A DNA stretch of 64,000 nucleotides from NCBI GenBank assembly GCA_025201345.1, contig JAIXMG010000036.1, positions 310,001 through 374,000 on the forward strand. The letters run 5' to 3'. The position numbers and the translations under genes are program-made. Position 1 is the first letter of the stretch. Every line of letters begins with the position of its first letter. The stretch comes from Thamnidium elegans (Eukaryota > Mucoromycota > Mucoromycetes > Mucorales > Mucoraceae). Below the pieces are notes generated by a model, which worked only from the letters and a program-made list of their open reading frames with translations, did not search any database and was not told the DNA's origin. Shown piece by piece: positions 1 to 10,269 of this stretch.

Positions 1-825
1 AAGATTTTGAGGTGAATTGGGTTCACTATGAAACCTACGTTGTTCATTACGGTAAGGTAAAGGAGGTAATAAATCATCCACGTGACCAGACAAAGGTCTT
101 CTTTTTCTGGACCCATTACTTCCATTACTACTTTGTCTTGACAAAGAAGGCGGAGGACGCCTTTGGAAACGATCTTGTTGGTGGTTTACGTCATGGTCTT
201 CGTCACGGGATGGGAAAAACTCTCCATTGCGTCTGGGCTGATTGGGTCGGTTACGCCTATTGTACGACCGGGATGAACTAGAGCGATGTACAAAAGGTGA
301 GTTCATGGGTTGTGGAGAATACATGTCAGTATCAGGTCTCATATGCGTTAACCAATGTTGAAGTGGAGGAGGTGGAGGAGGAGGAGGTGGTGGTGGAGGA
401 GCATATCTATCTTGTAAATGAGGTGGCAAATAATAAGGACTATAATAATCTAAATCATCATCATTCATAAAACGAGAAGGTGGTGGTGGTGGAGGAGGTG
501 GAGGTGGAGGCGGATGTAAGAAATAACCAGGACTATGAGGTATATCTGGTTCATAATAAGGCCGATAATGTCTATCATCTACTCTTAAATCGTACATTGC
601 TCTAAGCATTTCTTCTTCTTCGTCTTCCTCTTCCTCTTGGTTGTTATAGTGATTCCGGAGTCGAGAATATCTATTATTGTTTACTGCTCTTTGCAAGTAT
701 TTAGGAGACTGCTGTCTTGGAGACGAAGTAGGAGTATTGTAATGAGACGGAGGCGGTATCATCATATCATCATCAGAGTAGTATTCCTCTACTCTTGTCG
801 CTCTACCTTGACTATGAATAGACAT
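1..825 (-). CDS. Proline-rich low-complexity protein, N-terminal part (runs off the window)
   Basis: An uninterrupted reading frame of 275 codons starts at the ATG at 825-823 (MSIHSQGRATR...) and stays open to base 1, so the 3' end is missing. The product is low-complexity: an acidic run around residues 61-70, two runs of about eleven prolines separated by a Tyr/Asp-rich spacer, then a Ser/Arg-rich tail. I recognise no catalytic motif, signal peptide or membrane segment. Proline runs of this kind occur in proteins that bind SH3, WW or profilin partners, but that is only a possibility here. The start is supported by the lack of an earlier in-frame ATG and by the A/T-rich leader on its 5' side. 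The gene is divergent from the RNase III-like gene that starts at 1465. Function unknown. Confidence 0.6.
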   Translation of the reverse strand, partial: MSIHSQGRATRVEEYYSDDDMMIPPPSHYNTPTSSPRQQSPKYLQRAVNNNRYSRLRNHYNNQEEEEDEEEEMLRAMYDLRVDDRHYRPYYEPDIPHSPGYFLHPPPPPPPPPPPPSRFMNDDDLDYYSPYYLPPHLQDRYAPPPPPPPPPPPPLQHWLTHMRPDTDMYSPQPMNSPFVHRSSSSRSYNRRNRPNQPRRNGEFFPSRDEDHDVNHQQDRFQRRPPPSLSRQSSNGSNGSRKRRPLSGHVDDLLPPLPYRNEQRRFHSEPNSPQNL

Positions 826-1464
826 TTTTACTTTTTTTTTTTTTAAACAAGAAAGAGAAAGAAGGAAACGAAAAAAAAAAAAAAAGATAATCTATATATA
901 TTTGTGTTGTTATTGTTATTATTGTTGTAAATTTAGTAGATTTCTTAAAATATGGATCATGTAATACAAACAAATGGATGAAAAAGGGTTGATCTCGGCA
1001 TCCCCTGATTGAGTAACCTTGTGTAAGCATCATTTGGTCATTTACATACACTTGCTCTCTTCCGTTTTTTTTTTATATTGTTAGTAAGAGTCATACATTG
1101 TACTTCAAACTTTGTAGGTCAGTGCTGTTTTTCTTTGTAGTTTTTATACGGTACATTGTAAGGATTCATTATTATCATGTATACAATGGGTTCATTTCTA
1201 ATAAACAGTTTTTTATATATACACATATATACTCTTTATTTTATTATATCATATATTGTATCATCTTCCCGTACTATCTATCTGGGATATCAAATGATTC
1301 ATAAATAAACACACACACGCATTAAAAAACTGAACTCTCTATTATCATTATTTATTTATTTTTTGATTAACGAAATATCACCCAATCAAAATCTTTTTGA
1401 CCTACTATGCCATTTCTCTATTTTATTTTTGACTTATTTTCACCTTTTTTTTTTCTTCTTAAGT
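826..1464. other. Divergent intergenic region
   Basis: About 640 bp between the starts of two divergently read genes. It holds A/T homopolymers and pyrimidine tracts on the side of the plus-strand gene, as expected for a promoter region. No gene or clear regulatory palindrome was seen. Confidence 0.5.
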
Positions 1465-3125
1465 ATGGTAGATTCCTTAATTAAAGTGGAAAAAAGTACT
1501 ATTGAAGAGTACCTTATCACAACTTTCTCTAAAATTCATGACGAGTATGGCCAAACGTTAGATATTACTCTAGCTTTGCCTACATTAGTGATGGTAATGT
1601 CAGGTGAAAGTACAGCATTAGATGACAAGGTAAAAAAAAAAGGGTTGTCAAAAAAAAAAAACTTATTCACGTAAAATAATAACGTATCCTTTTTAGAAGT
1701 ATGATTTTATTGGTGAAGCAGCGTGTCAATTTTCTATCCGTTGTATCCTCGCTAAACATTATGCTCATTATGACGACCGTATCCTTGAAGCGCTCGCTAA
1801 AAAATTTCGTTCACTTCAACGTATGAATAGTTTACTAACAAAAAATATAGACTTGAAGTATAACGTACCACAAACATTACCATTAAATATCATTCAAAGT
1901 ATTGCAGGGTAACCTTAGAAACAAAACAAAGTATATATGTATATATTTTTTTGACAGCCATATCTACAATTACTATTTTTCTATTAGTGTTTTACATACC
2001 TTCGTAGGTTTACCTGCAGTCGAAAAATTTATTGAATCAAGCGTTCTGCAAATTGTTGCTATTGAATTAGGTCAAGTGGATGCAGCCCATGTCAAACTTC
2101 AACGTAAATACAATCCTCTGGAGAAATTCAATATTTTGATCAGTCAGCATGGCGGATCCGTAAAGACAGTCGCGGTAGAGGCACCTGCCAAACAATGGCA
2201 AGTGGAGGTGATTGCCAGGCTAAAGCCTACTTCGGCTTTATTTTCAACTAAACGTACAGCCTCTAGTAAGAATAAGGCAAGATCAGCTGCTACTCAAGAT
2301 ATCCTAAACTATTTTGAAAAGAATCCCGATGTTTATAACCAGTTAGGGATGGGTGGTGTAGAATCTGATCAAGTACATCCTTTACCAATTGAAGAATCTG
2401 ATTTTTCTGACGCAGGTGATCCTAATACATCTAATAGTACCACCACCACCAGTAACCCCTTGGACCCTAATAACGTACACGTCTCATTAAATCACGACGA
2501 AGATGCTGTAAAGCAGCTCTCTCGATTATTGCTAGGTGATGGATCTGATACGGAAGATTATGAGGTCGAATCTCCGACAAAAAAAAGAATGAGGGAATAT
2601 AGTCGACCAGATGGCATGACAGGTCTGGGGTGTATGTTTCCCATTACGAATACTACGATACCTATCAAAACTGAAGAACCTATAATACCAAGTATTAATA
2701 CCACACTCACCACTACTACTGCTACTACTGCTACTATGCAATCATCTATAAAAGACGAAGAAAGAATGGAGACAAATTTTAATTTGTATGTTGGTTCAGA
2801 ACAAACGGTAGAAATTAATCCTAGAATCGTTACATATTTTAAAAATATTTTCAGAAACAACAATAATACGCTCGCTCATGCTATAACTTTACCAGGGCAA
2901 TCAAAGAGTATCTTTTTGTCACTAGTAGTACATAATCAAGAAAAAGTACAGTGCGATTATGTGACTAGACAGGTGGGTCCATCTCATGAACCGGTATTCA
3001 GTGCAGAAGTTGTGTTAAAATCAAAAGAATATGGTAATGTTGTTATAACTACCGATGGTGTAGCTAAAAAGAAAAAGGACGCCGAATGCGTTGCCTTTCA
3101 AAAGCTTGTAAATATTTTACATTAA
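1465..3125 (+). CDS. r3b2: Atypical RNase III-like protein with two dsRNA-binding domains (R3B2-like)
   Basis: Proposed exons are 1465-1629, 1697-1908 and 1988-3125 (504 residues). The first intron is phase 0. For the second I chose the acceptor at 1987 because only that junction keeps frame and reads into VLHTFVGLPAVEKF. Residues 1 to about 165 have the layout of a single RNase III domain, but where the family carries its LEFLGDAVL-type signature this protein has YDFIGEAAC. Residues about 168-238 look like a first dsRBD, and 419-504 like a second (GPSHEPVFSAEV, then a Lys-rich AKKKKDAE helix). One degenerate RNase III domain followed by two dsRBDs is the architecture reported for Mucor R3B2, which acts in a Dicer-independent, RdRP-dependent mRNA degradation pathway. 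A mitochondrial ribosomal L44-like protein is the main alternative, but the long Ser/Thr/Asp-rich linker between the dsRBDs argues against it. The gene ends 118 bp from the convergent GATA factor. Confidence 0.6.
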
Positions 3126-3201
3126 AGCTACTTATTTTTTTTCTTTTATTAAAAAAAAAAAGAGTGCGCATACAAGCATAAAAAAAAAGAAAGAAAAAAA
3201 G

Positions 3202-3232
<31 letters not shown>

Positions 3233-3243
3233 AGTAAATAAAT

Positions 3244-5495
3244 TTAAGAAGGGAATGAACCTAATGAACCTACTCTAAACACGCCTTGTTGTTGTTGCTG
3301 TTGATTTTGAGGATTCTTTTCATCGATTGAATGTCTTCTTTGACGCTTTGATATAGTTTGTGGACCCCAGCGAGAAGTGGCGAACGTAATGGGTCTACCA
3401 CCAGATCCACCTCCACTGCTAGTTGATTGCGTATTGGTATGATGCGTTGGAGCGATATGTATCATTGCATTATTATTATTAAGTCTATTGTTATTATTGT
3501 TATTATTGTACAGGTTACTATTACTACCACTACTACTAGTAGGTTGTTGCAAAAATGAATTTGGTTTTTTTCCGTTATTATTTGTCTTTTGTTGTTGTTG
3601 AGTAATAGCTGAAACTGGGTTACTGTTTGAGTTACCATTACGGTTACGTTTCTTTATCACATCCGTTTTAAGACTCAGTGGACGTACAACGCCATGAAGT
3701 TTTAAAAATAATCCACACGCATTACAAAGGGGCTGTCCTTCTGGGTTACGACGCCAAAGTGGTGTGGTTGTTGTACTACAATTAGTACACATTGTATTGC
3801 TTTCCTTTTTCGCTTCGTCTTTTTTATTGTTATCTAATTGTTTGGGACTACTGCTGGCTAATTCTACTGCATGCTTTTGAGGTCCGCTGCTTGATAAACG
3901 ATTGAGTGTATTATTATTATTATTGTTAAATGATGTACTGAGAGGTGAAGCATTTATAGGTGAATGTGCATTAGATGCCAATAAACCATCTAATATACAA
4001 GTGATTAAAATAATGATTTTTAAAAAGCAATAGTAAGAAATAAAAAATTAGAAGGAATCACCCCCCTTAATAATAATAATAATATTGTACCTTGAGACTG
4101 GGGTAGTGAGAATCCAGTTGACAAATGAGATAAAGACGGAGCTTCATTTGAATGATTATTCATCATCATAGAAGATGTGCCTGTAATAGCAATACCACCA
4201 CTTGAACTAGTAGTAGTAGTACCATTTGCTACAACATTAGCAGCAGCGGCGGCGGCGGCAGCAGCAGCGGCAGCAGCAGCATTATTATTACCATTGACAT
4301 AATACATTGTTAATAAATCTTCAAAACTCATGGCACCAGCATGAATATCATTTGTAGCAGGAGAAGGGGAAGATTCAGTGGGTGTAGCAGCAAAATAAGC
4401 AGCCTGCTGAGATTCTGGTAAAGTAGAGCCTAATTGAGGAAATAATCCACTAGTGGGACTGTGTTGCATTCCGATGTTTTGATATTGATAACTTGGTACA
4501 GACTGGCTAAAATAATTATTAAAACCTGTTGATTCCATAGAGGAAGAAGGTTGAAATGATGAAGCTGTGGAACCAGGGGATATAGAATCACGATAATCTT
4601 CGGACATGTCCATATCCGCAGGAATAGTTATACTGTTTGTACCGTATACATTTGTGAACATGCTCTAATAAAGGGGAGAAGGTTTTGAGTATATATTCAT
4701 TTACACGCACAATATAAGAAAAGGACTTACATGATTATCGAATTTGTTATTGTTACTGCTATTATTATTGTTATTATAAGAAGTAGATTGTGAAGGAGTT
4801 GTGGTTGCTCTAGCAGAGCCATAAATCATTACATTTCTCTTTTGTTGATCAAATACTTGTTGATGAGATTGATGTTGATGTTGTTGATGTTGTTGTTGCT
4901 GTTGTTGTTGCTGTTGTTGTTGCTGTTGTTGTTGTTGATTATGTTGATGATGATGATGTTGTTGGTTTGACTGTCCTACTGCATTACCTATAAAGTCCAG
5001 CATATAAGGTGGAGCAGAGGAAGAAAGAAAAGTTGTTGTATCATCAGGTTCAGGAGGAGATATTTCCATTTCTTTAGTAATGGTGATGGCTTCTTCTTCT
5101 TGTTTTATTTTAGCTTCAGCTTCAGCTTCCGCCTTCTTCTTTTTATTTAAAGTCATTGCCATCATTCGCCAAGTTAAATTTTCAAGTCTTGAACCATTGG
5201 GTAAGGTATCTTTTGCTTTTGTGTAAAGTCTCCATACTTGAGTAGCTAAAGGATCTTCCTTTTTTCCTTTACCATCACTATCACTATCTGAATCATCATC
5301 ATCACTATCTTCAATCATAGCTTTTGGCTTTCTAGGTGGAAATAATGAATCTGATAAAAGCGCTGCAGTCACTGCAGGTGGTGTCTTTGGTGATAAAGCT
5401 GCTGTCGTTCTATCCAATGTACTCTTCTTTTTTAAGTTACCTAAACAAAGGTCTGAATACTCTTTTCTTTCAGAACCAAAGTTTGTATTTTGCAT
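3244..5495 (-). CDS. areA: AreA/Nit2-like GATA transcription factor (copy 1)
   Basis: Three exons, 5495-4731, 4664-4091 and 3989-3244, give 694 residues. Residues 81-120 form the conserved N-terminal block of fungal AreA-type factors (Pfam DUF1752/GATA_Are[16 protein letters not shown] then [17 protein letters not shown]). A single type IVa zinc finger lies near the C-terminus with Cys at about 514, 517, 535 and 538 (spacing C-X2-C-X17-C-X2-C, core [10 protein letters not shown]), followed by the basic [12 protein letters not shown] tail. Between them are polyQ, polyA and polyN runs and a SFEDLLTMY motif. The family activates nitrogen-catabolic genes through GATA sites in the nucleus. The symbol follows the family; orthology to Aspergillus areA specifically is not shown. 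A paralogue with the same blocks lies at 36316-37853. The start ATG at 5495 follows an A-rich leader. Confidence 0.85.
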
Positions 5496-6240
5496 GACTC
5501 TGTTTTATACTGTATAATATATATATATATTTTTTTAAAAAACAAAAAACAAAAAAAAAAAAAAAAAAAAAAGTAAAAAGAGAGGGAGAAAAAAAAAAAG
5601 GCGAAAATACAAAAAGGAAAAAAAAGAAACAACATCAACTATTATTTAACCAATTAGAATGAAATCTATATTCCCCACACCAGCAGGGCAGTCACAAGTT
5701 AGTTATTAGTTATTCATCTCAATTAAATTTTGCCTTACAAATTTCGCTCACGAAGCATCGTCTCTAGCTCTAAACAAACCCGTTTCTTGTAAGGAAGGAA
5801 TCAGTTTTATTCCTAAAATCAGTATTGGATTGACTGAGTATTGCTGCGAATTGGAGAAACGTTTGGTCGAATAATATTGTAGCCATAGCTGAAACACTGT
5901 CTCTTGTTTGTACGATAGCCTTTAATGGTCGAACCAACGCCAGTTCCCCTATCAATCATTGATGAACATAATTAGGTGCTTCTTGCCTTCTTTCATCTTT
6001 CTTTCTTTTTTGAGTACATAAATTATTTCAAAATTTATAGTCCAAAATTTCGACTTTTCTTTTTGCTGAAGCTCTTTTTCTGGATCCATAAAACTCACGA
6101 AGCTGTTCCCGGCTAACTATTTGCTGTCTGTATGCTTTCTCTGTTTCTTGTACTGTGATAGCTTTCGAGAAGCTGTTTTCTGCAAGATTTCTTTCAATTT
6201 GTGTTACCAACTGCCCTACATTTGTCGTCCTTTTCTCTCT
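5496..6240. other. AreA-like upstream region with an unidentified minus-strand ORF remnant
   Basis: The first 150 bp is the A/T-homopolymer leader of the GATA gene. Further upstream, minus-strand frames at 5955-5770 (61 residues) and 6249-6028 (73 residues, Lys/Arg/Glu-rich, with REFYGSRKRASAKRK) look more protein-like than random AT-rich DNA. They may be the remnant of an element that the adjacent LINE fragment interrupted. I cannot name them. Confidence 0.3.
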
Positions 6241-7595
6241 AAATATCAACGGCCAATTTCGAGGTTTACGTCAAGGAGACCCGTTGTCCCCGGTCCTATT
6301 TAACCTCGCTTTTGAACCATTTTTACGTCGAGTCCTACATGATCCCTCTTTTATTGGCTACACTCTACCTCGGTCTCTTTCGGCTCCTTCTACATTGTCA
6401 CATACTGTTAAAACCCTGGCTTATACCGATGATGTCGCATGTTTCCTACGTTCCCTGTCCGATTTGAGCATTTTGAATCGTCACATAAAAACATATCCAG
6501 CAGCCTCCAACACCCGGATAAATTTTCATAAGACAGAGGCCTTTGCATTATCTGGGAAACGCTCCATTTATGACACTACATGGCGTACACCTCTGGCCCA
6601 GAGTAATATCCCTGCCTGGCATGACATTTCTGCGGCTGCTCCTATTATCTACCTCGGTTATCCGATTTTTCATTCTCCTCATCAGCGCGACGTCTTTTTG
6701 AATTCCCTTCTATCAAAATTAGAATCAGCCTGCAATATACACAGCAATCGCTCTCTCTCTCTCTCTCTCATTCAGAGGACGAGTTACCATTTCCAACTGC
6801 TTATTATTATCTAAACTGTGGTATGCTGTTATCAAACCAAGGCTTTATTTCCTCTAAATTATTTCGCGCGCTTCGTAACTCTAGTCCTACTCATCCTCAT
6901 CGCCTTCTTACGGTAAAGAAATGGTTGTTCTTTCGGCAGTTCCCTATCCTTCATCTGGCCAGAAATGTATGGTACCGAATATTGTTGAATAATTTAGCTT
7001 GTCGTTCCACATTGCATAGATTCATCCCATTAGTCGTACCCATTCCTTTTTACAACATATGCTCTCAGCAGACGATTGATACCGAGAATCACTTTATTTT
7101 CGAATGTTCCTTGAAGCTTATAGTGTGGCAGGAATTGTGGCCTTCCTTTTTTGATGTTCCTTTCTCAATAGACGTACTTAAACAAGCTCTTTTTGATTTG
7201 AAGTTTCCTCAGTCTTCCGCAACGAATAGTCTTCCTCCTTCGATGTGTACAGGTCATACTATATTAGCTATATGGCGTTCCCATTTTAACTTCGTATTTA
7301 ACGAGCAACTGTTTCTTTCCTCTGTGGTTATATCACTCGCTCGCTCTTTGCTTTTAACTTCCTTTCGTGAACAAATGGTACGGCTAGGCCAAGCACCTTT
7401 CCCTCTCCCTCACTTCTCGCTTGAATTGTCATAATGTTGTGCTTGCCTCAACTCTGAACCAAAACTAATATCTTTTCCTTAACAAAAAAGAAAAATTCAA
7501 AATCCAAATAACCTTTTTAAAAACATATAATGTAACTTCAAAGCTCCATTAATAAACATCAGAGTCGCTTTGCGATCTCCTTATAAAAAAAAGAA
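6241..7595 (+). mobile_element. 5'-truncated LINE-type (non-LTR) retrotransposon
   Basis: From about 6241 the plus strand encodes reverse-transcriptase blocks of non-LTR elements: NINGQF, RGLRQGDPLSPVLFNLAFEP and, about 45 residues on, LAYTDDVACF, the catalytic box with YTDD instead of the usual YADD. The frame stops at 6814 just after a CT microsatellite (about 6752-6768). It resumes in another frame at 6823-7434 with the C-terminal zinc-finger-like region of LINE ORF2 (RILLNNLACRSTLHRF, ...ICSQQTIDTENHFIFECS). The element lacks its endonuclease, has a frameshift, and ends in an A-rich tail near 7585-7595, typical of a dead copy truncated during target-primed insertion. It sits between the AreA-like factor and the PSP1 gene. 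Confidence 0.85.
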
Positions 7596-7637
7596 TAAAA
7601 CGGTAGTTTAACTGTATTTATTATTATGTGTATTTTT

Positions 7638-9217
7638 TTATTCGATGGCTTTGATGGAGTTGACTGCACACCTAATAAAATATACATGTTAGTTACAAGA
7701 TTATTATTTTATACTTGCTTACACTTACATCCAAATACGTGTCTTGTATAGTTTAAATAATTCTCTTACGAGTTCACGAAAATCAACTCGCTTTTCAGCA
7801 ATAAAATAGAATGTAAGCTTACGCCTATCCCTACATAATATAAAATTATAGTGAGTATTATACACTTACACATAAAATAAACAAATGTACCATTGATACT
7901 CTGCATCAACAACTTGCATATTCAACTTTTTCTGCTTAATTTTTGATTGACAAACCATGAGAGCTTTTGATTCATCTTGACCTTTAGCCATTAATAAGGT
8001 AATTTCATCAGTGATAGCCTTTCTAAATATACACTTGATGTATATTTCATTTGATTGATAAACCACTTTTTGATCTTCAATCAATTCACCCGTATTATGA
8101 TTTACATTCTTTAATAGAGTATAATAAACTTCCAATTGTTGTCTAGTAATATTTTCCATGGTTACTTTACCAAGATCATGCCCACGATCTGCTTCTACAA
8201 TCACTAAATCTGTCTTTTTGTATTGTTCTTGACTATAAAATACATCCCATCTACCTCCTTTGAATTCGACCACATAAAATATAGCTTCCTTTAATAATTC
8301 AGAATCTAATCGTGTACCTTTACCCATATCGTCTATCTTTATCTCTTTGGCTGGTAAGTTGTTGTTGTTGTTGTTGTTGTTTCTTTCTCTGACATTCAGA
8401 CTTTCTAATTCTAATATCGAATTCATCATCATTGAAGGTCCAGCTAATGAATGACGTCTTTGATTAAGTAATGATGAATTACTATAATAATAAAAAAATT
8501 AATCAGTTATCACGCGTTTTATTTTTATTTTTTTATTTACCTTTCTAATAATGAAATACTAGGTGCAAGTGAAAATCTTCTTTCACTAGTTGTATCTGGT
8601 GGAGTTAATAAAGATCTTGCAGTATTGGTTCTGTGATGAACAGCCAACCATTTAGCATCTTCTATTTCATTTGATAAAGGAGTATTCCAAATATCCATAA
8701 TGGCAGCAGAAGATTTAGATCTAGTTCTTTCAAACCTGTATTCTTCTTCTTCGTCATCTTCTTGCATAATTGTATTTAGAAATTGATTGGTTGAACTAGT
8801 AGAGGGTGAGAATAAATCAGGTTGACCAAAAGATAAAGACATGGATCGATATTGACGATAATAAGGTTCTTCTGATACTTCGGGTAACATGGGCGCAGAT
8901 GCAATATCTGGATTAAATGACCATGGTGCTGAGTTTCGTGCTGGAAAGGCGTATTCAGTTTGTCGAGGTACAAATACTTCACTGGTCGCTGTTAAATCAG
9001 AAGGGTGAGGTAATAAACTAGGTCGTCGACTGCTTGAAAAAGGTTTCCAACTTGAATTACTTGTAGATGGTACCTCTTCTTCATTATAAAGAGGCTGTTT
9101 TATTTTTTAAGTAAAAAAAAAAAAAAAAAAGAAATAGCATGTATTTATAAAGTCAGTCAAGCATAAATTGTATATCGTTTTTCTTTTTTGGCTTACACTT
9201 TGAACTGTTTGAGACAT
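7638..9217 (-). CDS. PSP1 C-terminal-domain protein
   Basis: Five exons: 9217-9197, 9094-8541, 8481-7891, 7830-7729 and 7671-7638 (433 residues). All junctions are GT-AG and keep phase. Residues about 255-424 match the conserved PSP1 domain: [23 protein letters not shown], then RKAITDEI...[48 protein letters not shown]. The N-terminal half is Ser/Thr-rich and looks disordered (an acidic QEDDEEEEY patch, NNN run at about 225). Fungal relatives include yeast Psp1, isolated as a suppressor of DNA polymerase alpha mutations; the bacterial domain is YaaT/RicT-like. The first exon encodes only MSQTVQS. Divergent from the Nudix gene across about 220 bp. The biochemical function in fungi is not settled. 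Confidence 0.8.
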
Positions 9218-9441
9218 TTTTTTCGTTTAAGCTTATAGCACGCAAACACTTCTCTCTTTTTTCACACACCCACGCTTATTTATTATTTATAATTACTAAA
9301 AAAGAAAAGAAGAAAGAAAGAAAGAAAAAGAAAAAAGGGAGCAAAAAAATAAAAAAATAAATAAAAAGCTGTGTACGCCCAATTGAGGAGTAAGAAGCTT
9401 AAAAAAAATTATTCTTGTGATCACGCGCTTTTTTCACTCAT
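9218..9441. promoter_or_regulatory. Bidirectional promoter region, PSP1 gene / Nudix gene
   Basis: 224 bp separate the two divergent ATGs. The stretch contains pyrimidine runs and an A/G-rich segment (9296-9360) and no coding signal, so both promoters must share it or extend into the genes. No factor site could be assigned. Confidence 0.5.
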
Positions 9442-10269
9442 ATGTCACTCGCTATTGATACTAAAGGCACTGCTGCCAAAATTGTCAAGGAGACTGTATC
9501 ACATAAAAGGTAACGGTTACTATAACAACTACTTTTTATATACTTATTTTTTTTTTTAAAAAAAAAAAGATACATTACTGTTTGGAATCGTACAACTGAA
9601 TTTGAAGATGGTAGAGTAATTGAATGGGATGTTGTTGGTCACGATACTCCTTACCCTACTTTTGTTGTCGTTTTCACTTTTGATATTAAAAAGGTACACT
9701 TTTTTGCTTTAAAAAAAATAATAATATTATGCGACTCCTTTCTTATATGTGTATGTGTGTATGTGTCTTATATAGCAAACAACCTGTATACTAAAAGAAT
9801 ATGCACAAGGAACAAATGAAATTGTAAGTTCCAAAAATAGATTTTTTAGTGTACGCGTCAATTCATTTTCCTGCTGTTATAATAGAAATATACGTGTGTA
9901 GCTGGTTCGTATGACAGAAGAAAACATAATAGTGTGTTAGAAGCAGCTCAACATGAATTATCAGAAGAAGCCAGATTAAAGCAAGGCGAATGGATTAATT
10001 TATTACCAGCTAATCATTCAAAGGATGGTATCAGTGAATTAAAATGGGGAAAGAATCGATTTATTCCGTATCTTTGTTTGAATCCAACAAAGGATGAAAA
10101 TCCTATGGAAAGAGACGCTGAAGAATATATACAAGTGGTGAGTGATGTACCTATAAATGATTTAGAAGATTTTATTACGTCAGGTGAAATGATGTTGCCT
10201 TCTGTACAAACAAGTTGGATGGCTCTTGCTTATTTAAGAAAGAATTCTCTTCTTTTAAAGAATATGTGA
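9442..10269 (+). CDS. Nudix-family hydrolase with degenerate Nudix box
   Basis: Exons 9442-9509, 9570-9693, 9776-9823 and 9886-10269 give 207 residues. The order of blocks is that of ADP-sugar/ADP-ribose pyrophosphatases: a beta-strand region (YITVWNRTTEFEDGRVIEWD), a short substrate strand (ILKEYAQGTNEI), then a Nudix-like helix, VLEAAQHELSEEARL. The canonical box is G-X5-E-X7-R-E-U-X-E-E-X-G-U. Here the EAA..EL.EE metal-binding core is kept, but the Arg is His and the last Gly is Arg, so activity could be altered. No signal peptide. The last 15 bp of the CDS overlap the proposed last exon of the convergent kanadaptin-like gene. Substrate not determinable from sequence. Confidence 0.75.

Noticed and set aside
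12..281. Plus-strand 89-codon frame
   Set aside because: It is the shadow of the proline-rich minus-strand gene, which stays open through the whole interval.
1899..2007. Alternative second intron (1899-2007) for the RNase III-like gene
   Set aside because: It also keeps phase but uses a weaker donor and removes VLHTFVG, which fits the domain; the 1909-1987 intron was preferred.
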